This document shows, in pieces, positions 1 through 6,678 of a DNA stretch of 7,131 nucleotides. Every line of letters starts with the position of its first letter. Positions within the stretch are counted from its first letter, which is position 1. The DNA is from Verrucomicrobia bacterium UBA1731. Lineage in GTDB: Bacteria; Verrucomicrobiota; Kiritimatiellia; RFP12; UBA1067. Where the stretch lies: contig DCIH01000130.1 of the NCBI GenBank assembly GCA_002317575.1, positions 2,298 through 9,428 of the forward strand, in the 5' to 3' direction. The notes beneath the pieces were generated by a model that worked only from the letters and a program-made list of their open reading frames with translations, made no database searches and had not been told where the DNA came from. The position numbers and the translations under genes were made by a program.

Positions 1-418
1 TGCCGCCGTACTGCGGCGCGATCGCGAGGCACGCGTCGATGACGCGCTGCGGATCCGTCGGTCCCTTGTCCGCGCCGCCCTGGCGGCAGTGGCCGAGCGG
101 CACGGGCCACGCGTTCACGTCGGCGAACTTCTTGAAGAGGACGGCCTTCCCCTCCATCACGGGGATGGACGCCGCCGCGCCGCGGTCGCCGAGACCGAGG
201 ATCGCCGTGCCGTCCGAGACGACGGCCACGAGATTGGATTTGGACGTGCAGGCGTAGACGGCCTCGGGATCGGCGTCGATCGCCTTCACGGCCTCGGCCA
301 CGCCGGGCGTGTACGCGAGGCAGAGATCCTCCTGCGTCGCGAGCGGACGCGCCGCCTGCACCGTCACCTTGCCGCCCTTGTGGTACGCCATCACGTCTTC
401 ACGGGAAAACTTCGCCAT
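1..418 (-). CDS. Malic enzyme, N-terminal part (cut by window edge)
   Basis: Oxidative decarboxylation of malate to pyruvate with reduction of NAD(P); a cytoplasmic enzyme linking the C4-acid pool to pyruvate. The 139 visible residues match the N-terminal domain of bacterial malic enzymes. They start MAKFSREDVMAYHKGGKV, then PLATQEDLCLAYTPGVAEA (residues 25-43) holding the conserved Tyr36. NLVAVVSDGTAILGLG (62-77) and PVMEGKAVLFKKFAD (86-100) follow, the latter with Lys91, the likely catalytic lysine. The reading frame is open to the edge, so the NAD(P)-binding domain lies outside, and whether a MaeB-type phosphotransacetylase-like domain follows cannot be seen. The motif after GLG reads DRGAAASI where many relatives have NIGxxAGK, a modest divergence. 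The ATG at 418-416 has AAGGAAG at 431-425, six bases upstream. It lies one base after the stop of the wecA-like gene, so it is probably the last visible member of that operon. Family is clear; cofactor preference is not. Confidence 0.93.
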   Translation of the reverse strand, partial: MAKFSREDVMAYHKGGKVTVQAARPLATQEDLCLAYTPGVAEAVKAIDADPEAVYACTSKSNLVAVVSDGTAILGLGDRGAAASIPVMEGKAVLFKKFADVNAWPVPLGHCRQGGADKGPTDPQRVIDACLAIAPQYGG

Positions 419-419
419 G

Positions 420-2321
420 TCACACTTCCTTTTCGCTGAACGTAAATTCCGAAACCTTCACGCCGCATCCCTTGAACGCCGCGATCGCCGCCGTGCGACG
501 CTGCGGTTTCAATTCGCAGGTGATCACGATCTCCTGCGCGTGCGTCGCCGCCACGATGCGCCCGGCGTCGACGTGCGGACCCCACACCTTGACGCCGCCG
601 ATGACGTGCCCCTTGAGAAGCACGTCGTCGTCGATGATGCCCACGATGAAGCGCCGGCCCGTCGCCGCATTGCGCACGAGCTCGCGGCGGAACGCGCGAT
701 AGCGGAGACCCGCACCGTACACGAGAGTCCGCACCGTGGACGGGTCGTCCGCGAGCCGCCGGGCCGAGAACGCGTAGAACGCATCGCGCAGGATCATGCG
801 CGAAAGCCGCAACAGCGACAGCAGCGCGCACGAGCACGCCGCGAAGAGCAGCGGCACCGTGATCGTGCGGCCGTGCGAATAGCCGCCGATCGTGAAACCG
901 GCGAACGAAGCCACCGCGCCCGCCGCGACGGCGAAACCGAGCCGCAGGTAATTCGAGATCTGCGCGCGCCCCCACACGGTGGAATAGCCCTTGAACAACA
1001 CGATCGCGACGAACGTGGGCGCCACCGTGAGCGGCATGAACGTGTGGAGCGCCTGGGACGACACGGGCTGCCCCGCAAAGATGCACGCGAGCACCCACGC
1101 GGACACGAGCAACGTGGCGTCGGCGATCATCAGCATCGGCACCAGGAGCGCCGCCCGACGACGCCGTCCAGCAGGCGACGCGCCGTGCGCGACGGCGTCC
1201 AGCAGGCATCCCGCGTCGAAAAGCTCCACGCGGCTCATGTCGCGCACGGCCACCACCACGGCCACCACGAACGTCACCGCGAAGAGACCCGCCGCGCGGT
1301 CGCGGAGCGCCACGGCGCCGAGACCGGACAGCACGAGGAAAACCGCCAGAAGGTACAGCGCCCACGCCACCTTCCTCTGCGACGCGTACTTGCGCAGAAG
1401 CCGATGATGGAGATGGTCGACGTCCGGCTGCATCATGCGCGCGCGGTCCTCGTCCTTGTGCTCCTCGCGGAACAGGCCCCGCCGCACCGACCGGCGGACG
1501 ATCGCGAGCGAGGTGTCGAAAATCGGCACGCCCATCGCCAGGAGCGGGACGCCGACGCCCACGAGGAACGAATCGCCCGCGCGCGTCACGAGCGGAAGCG
1601 TCGACACGAGATACCCGAGGAACATGGATCCCGTGTCCCCGAGGAAAACGCTCGCAGGATGGAAGTTGTAGCGCAGAAACCCGAACAGCGCGCCGACGAT
1701 GGCGAAGTGGATGGCCGTCGTGCCCGGCGAGCGCATGAAGAAAAGCGACCCCGCCATGCCCGCCACCGCGATCGCCGCCAGGCCGCCCGCGAGGCCGTCC
1801 AAACCGTCGATCAGATTGAACGCGTTCACCGCGCCCACGATCCAGAACGTCGTGACCACGCAGTCGAGCCAGCCGGGGAGCCACGGAAAGACGCTTTGGA
1901 ACCCGACGCCGAGCCACAGGTTCGTCACGAGCGCGGCCACCACCTGCAGGAACAGCTTGATGCGCGGCGACAGGCCGAATTTGTCGTCCACGAGACCCGT
2001 CACGACCAGGACGGACGACACGAGCGTCAACCGCCAGAAATCCCCCTCCCGGACGCCGATCGTGAAATCGCGGTTGCCCATGAAGAGGAAGAAGAGTCCC
2101 GCCGTCGCGGCAAGCGAAAGGAACACCGCCAATCCGCCGCCGCGCGGCACGGGCGTCGTGTTGATGCGGCGCGCGGACGGTTTGTCCACCATTCCGCATT
2201 TGCGTGCGAGTTCGCGCACGCACGGCGTGAGGGCGAGCGACAGCGCGAACGCCGTCAGGAAGCAGAGCGCCTGCGGCAGCATCTTCACCACGAAATCGAG
2301 AAGTGCCATCAGTTTCGGCAT
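420..2321 (-). CDS. WecA/TagO-family polyprenyl-phosphate sugar-1-phosphate transferase with C-terminal CapD/WbpM-like N-terminal module
   Basis: Predicted inner-membrane enzyme of 633 residues that moves a sugar 1-phosphate (GlcNAc-1-P in WecA) from a UDP-sugar onto undecaprenyl phosphate, the priming step for cell-surface glycans. Residues 1-360 carry the family signatures: GLVDDKFG (109-116), NAFNLIDGLDGLAGG (166-180), FLGDTGS (226-232) and HLHHRL (303-308), set among many hydrophobic helices. Usual WecA/TagO proteins end near residue 350. Here about 270 more residues follow: hydrophobic segments around 390-415, 425-445, 460-480 and 487-505, then RTLVYGAGLRYRAFRREL (531-548) and FIVGIIDDD (558-566). 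That order resembles the membrane and first nucleotide-binding-like region of CapD/WbpM/FlaA1 proteins, but the epimerase/dehydratase SDR domain is absent. The tail may therefore regulate or scaffold; that is inference. The ATG at 2321 is one base after the exosortase stop, with AAAGGA 11 bases upstream. Sugar specificity cannot be told from sequence. Confidence 0.92.
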   Translation of the reverse strand: MPKLMALLDFVVKMLPQALCFLTAFALSLALTPCVRELARKCGMVDKPSARRINTTPVPRGGGLAVFLSLAATAGLFFLFMGNRDFTIGVREGDFWRLTLVSSVLVVTGLVDDKFGLSPRIKLFLQVVAALVTNLWLGVGFQSVFPWLPGWLDCVVTTFWIVGAVNAFNLIDGLDGLAGGLAAIAVAGMAGSLFFMRSPGTTAIHFAIVGALFGFLRYNFHPASVFLGDTGSMFLGYLVSTLPLVTRAGDSFLVGVGVPLLAMGVPIFDTSLAIVRRSVRRGLFREEHKDEDRARMMQPDVDHLHHRLLRKYASQRKVAWALYLLAVFLVLSGLGAVALRDRAAGLFAVTFVVAVVVAVRDMSRVELFDAGCLLDAVAHGASPAGRRRRAALLVPMLMIADATLLVSAWVLACIFAGQPVSSQALHTFMPLTVAPTFVAIVLFKGYSTVWGRAQISNYLRLGFAVAAGAVASFAGFTIGGYSHGRTITVPLLFAACSCALLSLLRLSRMILRDAFYAFSARRLADDPSTVRTLVYGAGLRYRAFRRELVRNAATGRRFIVGIIDDDVLLKGHVIGGVKVWGPHVDAGRIVAATHAQEIVITCELKPQRRTAAIAAFKGCGVKVSEFTFSEKEV

Positions 2322-2322
2322 G

Positions 2323-3807
2323 TCACTCGAGGTCCTTTCCGGCAGACGCGAGAAACGCCGCGAAACGGGCGTCGTCCCGCGGCCCCGCCACCGTGCACAT
2401 GACCCAGCGGTCCACGCGGTTCAGCACGGTGCGGTCGAACACGTCGCGGAAGATGCGCGCCACGTGGGACGCCGTGCGGTAGCCGGACTGGTTGAAAAAC
2501 GTGTAGGCGAGCGTGCCGTGCGCGCCTTTGCCGTCGAAATCCACCAGATGCCAGTCCCGGCCCGCGACCGTGGCGTTCCGCGGCGACGACATGCGGTACC
2601 CCTGCGCCGGCAGGCACAGTTCGGGACGGTGGATGGACGCCCGCTGGACCCCGCCCACGACAAGGGTCTGGAGAAACGATTCGCCGGAATCCGCGTCGTA
2701 GCGCTTCCTCGAAACGGCGGTGTCCGGCGGCAGAATGTTCTTCTCGGCCTCGCCCACCGGCTCGTCCGTCGCCGCGTACCCGGCCTTGTCGCCAAGCGCC
2801 ACCGCCGGCGCGGCGCACACCCTCGCCTCCGGCGTCGCGCACTGGAACGCGAACGCGCCGACGAAGAACGCCGCCGCGACGAAGCACCGCCACGTCGCCA
2901 CGACGCGTCGCCCCACAGTGGAGCAGTTCGTCCCGAACTGCGGATTGGCGCTCCCCGCGCCACCCCCCTTCGCCAGGACCTCCCCGACGGCGACCATCGC
3001 GGAAAGCGCGACGGCGAACACGACGAAACCGGAATAATCGTGGTAGAAACCCGTGGCGAATTCGGCGCTGCAGAAGCTCGCCACCAGGCAGATCGACAGG
3101 ATGCGCGCGACGTTGCCGAGCACGGCGAGCGGCACGGAAGAAAGGAAAAGCAGCACGCGCTTCGGCCACGTGCGCTGGGTGAAGTACGCGTAAGCCGCCG
3201 TGAGCGCCATCAGCGCGAACAGCGACCGAAGCCCGCTGCACGGTTCGGCGACGTCGATGGCGAACGGATGCGCGCCGCGCGCCAGAACGGCGGTCCCCTC
3301 GCGCACCGCGTCCACGCCGAACGCCTTCAGCACGGCAAGCGCGGTCCCGCTCGCGAGATAGCGCAGGTGGATCGTGGAGAAGTCGAAGAAGGTCGACAGC
3401 GGCATCAGGAACAGGAGATAGGCGGCGGGGAAAAGCAGCTGCCGCGCGAACCGCCAACCGAAGAACGTCCACGGCATGGTCACGCAAAGCCCCGCGAACG
3501 ACAGGATCTCGAACCGTATCTGCAATCCGCGCGCGCCCAAGAGCCCGCAAACGACAAACGGCGCGGACGCGACCAGTCCCGACCAGGAGAAACGGGCGGC
3601 GGAAAGGGCCTCCGCCAGACCGGCGCGCATGCGCCACAACGCGTACAACGACACGACGGGCACGATCCACACGAAAGACATGTCCTCGGCGGACGGCAGG
3701 AAACACATCCCGGCCACCCGGCGGAACATGTCCGCATGGGCGGCCAGGAACGCCGTCAGGGACGCACCCAGCGCCAAGACCGGCGGCAATGGCAGCTTGC
3801 GCGTCAA
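2323..3807 (-). CDS. Exosortase with C-terminal EpsI domain
   Basis: Membrane transpeptidase-like enzyme of 494 residues, expected to process proteins bearing a C-terminal PEP-CTERM-type sorting signal during export to the surface. The N-terminal part (about 1-280) is a multi-pass membrane domain with the three exosortase active-site motifs: EPCSGLRSL with Cys190, GNVARI with Arg235, and YHDYSG with His256. One more hydrophobic helix follows (about 303-322), then a periplasm-type EpsI domain (about 335-494) with HRPELCLPAQGY at 393-404, matching the EpsI HxPExCxPxxG pattern. The start chosen is TTG at 3807-3805, because GAGGGGG (3820-3814) sits six bases upstream. The frame stays open further upstream, but only as arginine-rich sequence overlapping ktrA. 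A TTG at 3822 overlapping the ktrA stop is the alternative. No sorting substrate is in the window. Its place directly before a glycan-priming transferase fits the common link of exosortases with exopolysaccharide loci. Confidence 0.93.
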   Translation of the reverse strand: MTRKLPLPPVLALGASLTAFLAAHADMFRRVAGMCFLPSAEDMSFVWIVPVVSLYALWRMRAGLAEALSAARFSWSGLVASAPFVVCGLLGARGLQIRFEILSFAGLCVTMPWTFFGWRFARQLLFPAAYLLFLMPLSTFFDFSTIHLRYLASGTALAVLKAFGVDAVREGTAVLARGAHPFAIDVAEPCSGLRSLFALMALTAAYAYFTQRTWPKRVLLFLSSVPLAVLGNVARILSICLVASFCSAEFATGFYHDYSGFVVFAVALSAMVAVGEVLAKGGGAGSANPQFGTNCSTVGRRVVATWRCFVAAAFFVGAFAFQCATPEARVCAAPAVALGDKAGYAATDEPVGEAEKNILPPDTAVSRKRYDADSGESFLQTLVVGGVQRASIHRPELCLPAQGYRMSSPRNATVAGRDWHLVDFDGKGAHGTLAYTFFNQSGYRTASHVARIFRDVFDRTVLNRVDRWVMCTVAGPRDDARFAAFLASAGKDLE

Positions 3808-3813
3808 GACCCG

Positions 3814-3820
3814 CCCCCTC
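3814..3820 (-). promoter_or_regulatory. Ribosome binding site that sets the exosortase start
   Basis: On the minus strand the sequence GAGGGGG overlaps the last two bases of the ktrA stop codon and lies six bases before a TTG codon at 3807-3805. This is the best Shine-Dalgarno match near the junction, and no ATG or GTG offers a credible start here. It implies reinitiation or coupled translation as ribosomes finish ktrA. Confidence 0.65.
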
Positions 3821-4487
3821 AACGGCGTCCCGTCAGCGCGTCGATGTCGTGCGCGGAACCGAACACGATCAGACGGTCGTCGGCGCGAATGACGTCGTTC
3901 GCGCCGGGCACGACGATGGCGCGGGGCTTCTTGGGATTTTCGTCCAACCGACGCACGCACAGCACCGTGACGCCGTACTTCTTGCGGACGTCGGCCTGCG
4001 CCAGCGTCTTTCCGCGGCAGATTTCCGGCACGTCGATTTCGGCAAGCGACACGCCTTCGGAAAGCTCCAGCAGGTCAAGCGCGCCGTAGTTCGTGACGGC
4101 CTTCGCGAGACGCTTCGCGGAATCGCGGTCCGGGAAGACGATCTGGTCGGCGCCGAGCTTCTTGAGGATGCGGCCGTGGAGTTCGCTCGTCGCCTTCGCG
4201 ATCACCACGGGGACCTCGAGTTCCTTGCAGTTCGCCGTGGCGAGCGTGGACGCCTCGATGTTGGACCCGATGGCCACCACCGCGACGTCGCATTCCTTCA
4301 CGCCCGCTTCCTCCAGCGCCCGCGCGTTCGTGGCGTCGCCCTGGACGGCGAACGCGACCGTGCCGGAAAGCGCCTGCACGAGCGAACCGTTGCGGTCGAT
4401 CACCACCACCTCTTCGCCGGCTTCCGCCAGCGCTTCGGCGAGCGACGCGCCGAAACGGCCCGCGCCCAATATCGCGATGCGCTTCAT
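3819..4487 (-). CDS. ktrA: KtrA-type potassium-uptake regulatory subunit (RCK protein)
   Basis: Cytoplasmic nucleotide-binding ring subunit that gates a KtrB/TrkH-type K+ transporter. The 222 residues have the usual KtrA length and two domains. The RCK N-terminal Rossmann domain opens IAILGAGRFGASLAEAL (4-20), with the GxGxxG loop and Asp31 at the end of the second strand, and continues through VVAIGSNIEAS (70-80), VVIAKATSELHGRILKKLGA (94-113) and VFPDRDSAKRLA (117-128). The RCK C-terminal domain (about 138-215) contains LLELSEGVSLAEIDVP, GKTLAQADVRKKYGV and a closing IVVPGANDVIRADDRLIVFG. The protein is complete. The ATG overlaps the purH stop by one base (TGATG), with only a weak AAGG nearby, so translation is probably coupled. 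The channel partner KtrB, often adjacent, is not in the window; it must lie elsewhere or be missing. TrkA is the related alternative, but E. coli TrkA is a double-length protein. Confidence 0.92.
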   Translation of the reverse strand: MKRIAILGAGRFGASLAEALAEAGEEVVVIDRNGSLVQALSGTVAFAVQGDATNARALEEAGVKECDVAVVAIGSNIEASTLATANCKELEVPVVIAKATSELHGRILKKLGADQIVFPDRDSAKRLAKAVTNYGALDLLELSEGVSLAEIDVPEICRGKTLAQADVRKKYGVTVLCVRRLDENPKKPRAIVVPGANDVIRADDRLIVFGSAHDIDALTGRR

Positions 4488-5167
4488 CAGGCCTTGTACT
4501 CGTACGTCTTCTCCACCGTCTCCCACGGGGTGGCGGTGAAGAAGCCCGCGATCGCCGTGTCGTACGCGGCCGTGTGCGCGAACGCCTTCTTCATGAGCTT
4601 GAAGCGCGTGTCGAGACCGAGCGTGCCGTCGTGGTCCGCGAGCTCGTTCGCGAGATTGCCGTAGTCGAGCGGGTCGGTGACGGACGCGACGCGGAGGTAG
4701 TTCTTCGCGGAGGCGCGAACCATGCACGGACCGCCGATGTCGATGTTCGTGCGCGCCATCTCGGGCGTGACGTCCGGCTTGGCGACCGTTTCCTTGAACG
4801 GATAGAGGTTCACCACCACCATGTCGATCGGCTGCGCCGCGAGGCGCTTGAGATCCGCCTGGTGGGCGTCGTTGTACTTTTCGGAAAGAAGCCCGAGGTA
4901 GATCTTGAAATCGAGCGTCTTCACGAGGCCGCCCTGCATTTCGGGCTGGCCCGTGTAGTCGGAAACCGCCACGAGCGTATCCTTGGCGGCGTCGCCGAGG
5001 ATTTCCTTCACCTTCACGTAGGTTCCGCCGGTGGAATAGATCTTGACGCCCGGGCAGGCCTTCACGAGGGCCGGCACGAAGGTTTCAAGCCCCGTCTTGT
5101 CGCTCACGCTCATGAGCACGTGCCTGACGGCCACGCGGTTGTCGATGTCCTTGACGATGTTCAGCAT
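4487..5167 (-). CDS. purH: Stand-alone IMP cyclohydrolase (PurH N-terminal domain only)
   Basis: Closes formyl-AICAR (FAICAR) to IMP, the last step of de novo purine synthesis. The 226 residues correspond to the first ~200 of bifunctional PurH: MSVSDKTGL (19-27), IYSTGGTYVKV (43-53), VSDYTGQPEMQGGLVKTLDF (68-87), IDMVVVNLYPFKETVA (114-129), NIDIGGPCMVRASAKN (141-156) and AFAHTAAYDTAIAGFF (195-210). Lys83, Tyr122, Asp143 and Lys155 align with the catalytic Lys66, Tyr104, Asp125 and Lys137 described for animal ATIC. The AICAR transformylase half is absent: the gene stops after EYKA and ktrA begins at once, so a separate transformylase must be encoded elsewhere. The loop usually written RVKTLHP reads LVKTLDF here, so the Arg, His and Pro are changed. 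The gene looks intact rather than decayed: it has a strong RBS, a clean ending and coding style like its neighbours. It opens the five-gene cluster. Confidence 0.9.
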   Translation of the reverse strand: MLNIVKDIDNRVAVRHVLMSVSDKTGLETFVPALVKACPGVKIYSTGGTYVKVKEILGDAAKDTLVAVSDYTGQPEMQGGLVKTLDFKIYLGLLSEKYNDAHQADLKRLAAQPIDMVVVNLYPFKETVAKPDVTPEMARTNIDIGGPCMVRASAKNYLRVASVTDPLDYGNLANELADHDGTLGLDTRFKLMKKAFAHTAAYDTAIAGFFTATPWETVEKTYEYKA

Positions 5168-5174
5168 TTCTTTT

Positions 5175-5180
5175 CTCCTT
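5175..5180 (-). promoter_or_regulatory. Ribosome binding site of purH
   Basis: AAGGAG on the minus strand, seven bases before the ATG at 5167, in a purine-rich stretch. It is a near-perfect Shine-Dalgarno sequence and fixes the purH start. Confidence 0.8.
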
Positions 5181-5194
5181 CTTCAAACTTCAAA
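5181..5194. repeat. Two tandem copies of a 7-bp unit upstream of purH
   Basis: The plus strand reads CTTCAAA twice in a row (5181-5187 and 5188-5194), followed by the partial CTCTT. On the transcript strand this is TTTGAAGTTTGAAG, just upstream of the purH RBS. It is too short to assign a function and could be a slippage product. Confidence 0.5.
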
Positions 5195-5218
5195 CTCTTT
5201 CGCACGCGGCCCCTCGCA

Positions 5219-5275
5219 GGAGAAGCGGCGCCCTCGCCGCTTCATTTGCGTTCCTGACACTCGCGCCGCTTCTCC
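5219..5275. repeat. Three-part inverted repeat able to form two alternative hairpins
   Basis: GGAGAAGCGGCGC at 5219-5231 is a perfect 13-bp inverted repeat of GCGCCGCTTCTCC at 5263-5275, with a 31-base spacer. Inside the spacer, CGCCGCTTC at 5235-5243 also pairs with GAAGCGGCG at 5222-5230: nine pairs around a four-base loop. The two stems share one arm and exclude each other. Neither is followed by a T-run in the minus-strand direction, so a standard intrinsic terminator is not supported. It lies between the oxidoreductase stop and the purH RBS. It could act as an RNA 3'-end stabiliser or attenuator-like leader, or be a copy of a dispersed palindromic repeat. The structure is seen directly; the function is inference. 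Confidence 0.7.
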
Positions 5276-5277
5276 AT
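5242..5277 (-). other. Possible 11-codon mini-ORF in the purH leader
   Basis: Directly after the TGA of the oxidoreductase gene an ATG opens an 11-codon frame, MEKRRECQERK, ending in TGA at 5244-5242. It spans one arm of the long inverted repeat and ends at the start of the second arm. AAGG lies about ten bases before the ATG, inside the end of the oxidoreductase gene. A reading frame this short is expected often by chance, so this is a weak candidate for a leader peptide or for reinitiation. Confidence 0.2.
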
Positions 5278-6678
5278 TCAGAACCGGCCTTCAACCTTCT
5301 TCGCCGGAACCTTGAAGTCCTCCGGCTTGAAGTAGTGCGTCTGGTGCGTGTCGGCCGAGACGTTCGCCGCGAGCACCGCGACGGCGCTTTCGTAGGCGAG
5401 TTCGCACGGACAGTTCAGCGGCACGCCGTGGCGGCACGCCGCGAAGAAGTTCTCGAGGTGCGGCATGTGCGCGGGCTTGTTCATCTCCACCGCGAGCGGG
5501 TTGCCCGTGGCCTGCGCGGAAATGCGCGTGTCCACCGCGATGTCCTTCGTCACTTCCTTCTTGATCTTGTCGCCTTCCGTCGGCAGGATGTAGCCCTTGT
5601 CGATGAACGCCTGCCACTCCTGGTCGGTGTAGCCGCCGCCGCGGATTTCGCGCTGGACGGCGTTGCCGCGCGCGGAGATCTCGGCGATCGTGAGCGCGGC
5701 CTTCTCGCCCATGAACTGTTCGTAGAAGCCGCCGCGGGCGTTCGAGGAAATCACCTGGTAGACGGCTTCGTTCTTGGTGCCGTCCGGCATCTGGAATTCG
5801 TAAATGCAGTACACGCGGTCGTACGTCTGTCGGCGCGGCAGGAACGCGTCCTTGCCGCCGATCGCCGTCACGCTCGAGGGCGGCACGCCCCAGCACCAGA
5901 TGAAGAGGTCGATCTGATGGGACCCGAGGTCCACCATCGAACCGCCGCCGTACTTGTGGAACCAGCGCCAGTTGAGGTACTGCTCGGGGTTCTCGTAGCC
6001 GTACTTCGTGAGCAGCTCCTGCTTCGGCGGCTTCTTCACGCTGAAGAACGGCGCCAGGGTGCGGTTCCACTGCGCGTAGGCCGTGGTGACGCGCCCGAGC
6101 ATCTCCGGAACGACGTGGTCGAAGCAATGGCGATAGCGCGGATTCGAACGGCGCTGATGTCCGATCTGCAGGAGCTTGCCCGTCTCCTTCTGGACGCGGC
6201 ACATCTCCGCGGCCTGTTCGAGGCGATTGGACATCTCCTTCTCGCAGTAGACATGCTTGCCGGCGCGGAGGCACGCGCACGTGTGCTCGCAGTGCATCCA
6301 GTCAGGCGTCGCCACCACCACGGCGTCGATATTCTTGTCCTCTTTCGCCAACATCTCGCGGTAGTCTTCGTATGTGTTGACATCCATGCCGTAGCCCTTG
6401 AAGAACGCCTTCGCCTGCTGGCACTGGAACTTCCAGATGTCGCACACCGCGCGGACGCGCACGCCGGGGATGCGCGCGATGGAAGCGGAAAGGACGCGCC
6501 CTTCCGCGCCCCAGCCGATCATCGCCACATTGATCGTGTCGTCGTCGGGACCGATCGGACGCTTGTCCTCCGGCAAAGCCGCCTTGTCGTCGCCCAAAAT
6601 GGTGAAGTGCGGCAGAAAACTCGCCGCCAACGCCGCACCCTTCAGAAAATCCCGTCTATTCGCCTGCAAATCCATCAT
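5278..6678 (-). CDS. Gfo/Idh/MocA-family oxidoreductase with Tat-like signal
   Basis: Predicted NAD(P)-dependent dehydrogenase acting on a sugar, inositol or related polyol; the substrate cannot be told. It has 466 residues. It opens MMDLQANRRDFLKGAALAAS, a twin-arginine leader (RRDFLKG at 8-14 plus a hydrophobic stretch to about 28), suggesting export in folded form. The Rossmann fold begins INVAMIGWGAEGRV (49-62; Gly55, Gly57, Gly60), followed by VVVATPDWMH (120-129) and HVYCEKEMSNRLEQA (142-156), where the family's EKP appears as EKEM. The C-terminal domain carries NWRWFHKYGGGSMVDLGSHQ (236-255), with His254 in the usual catalytic region, and ends VPAKKVEGRF. Of two adjacent ATGs, 6678 has GAGGT five bases upstream and 6675 is equally possible; a GTG at 6696 adds only six residues with no better RBS. 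It is probably its own transcription unit: 66 bases follow the preceding gene and 110 bases precede purH. The fold is certain, the reaction open. Confidence 0.92.
   Translation of the reverse strand: MMDLQANRRDFLKGAALAASFLPHFTILGDDKAALPEDKRPIGPDDDTINVAMIGWGAEGRVLSASIARIPGVRVRAVCDIWKFQCQQAKAFFKGYGMDVNTYEDYREMLAKEDKNIDAVVVATPDWMHCEHTCACLRAGKHVYCEKEMSNRLEQAAEMCRVQKETGKLLQIGHQRRSNPRYRHCFDHVVPEMLGRVTTAYAQWNRTLAPFFSVKKPPKQELLTKYGYENPEQYLNWRWFHKYGGGSMVDLGSHQIDLFIWCWGVPPSSVTAIGGKDAFLPRRQTYDRVYCIYEFQMPDGTKNEAVYQVISSNARGGFYEQFMGEKAALTIAEISARGNAVQREIRGGGYTDQEWQAFIDKGYILPTEGDKIKKEVTKDIAVDTRISAQATGNPLAVEMNKPAHMPHLENFFAACRHGVPLNCPCELAYESAVAVLAANVSADTHQTHYFKPEDFKVPAKKVEGRF

Noticed and set aside
1165..1207. 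12-bp direct repeat CGTCCAGCAGGC at 1165-1176 and 1196-1207
   Set aside because: It lies inside the wecA-like coding region, is spaced by 31 bp (not a whole number of codons), and has no further copies or structure. It is compatible with chance in GC-rich sequence.
309..2402. Long plus-strand open frame (697 codons) opposite the wecA-like gene
   Set aside because: It is extremely rich in Arg, His and Glu, has no recognisable motif and mirrors the codon bias of the real minus-strand gene. It is a GC-driven shadow.
3808..3960. Upstream-extended start for the exosortase (to 3960)
   Set aside because: The extra 51 residues are an arginine-rich frame shadow of ktrA. The TTG at 3807 has a strong ribosome binding site.
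1699..4089. Plus-strand open frame of 796 codons across parts of three genes
   Set aside because: It runs through wecA-like, exosortase and ktrA, all of which have clear families on the minus strand. The plus-strand translation is low-complexity Arg/Glu/His with no domain.
3819..4727. Upstream-extended start for ktrA (302 codons)
   Set aside because: The added N-terminal part is Arg/His-rich and overlaps the conserved end of purH. The ATG at 4487 begins exactly at the KtrA family N-terminus.
5219..5243. Intrinsic terminator after the Gfo/Idh gene
   Set aside because: The GC-rich stem is present, but no T-run follows it in the minus-strand direction, so a standard terminator cannot be claimed.
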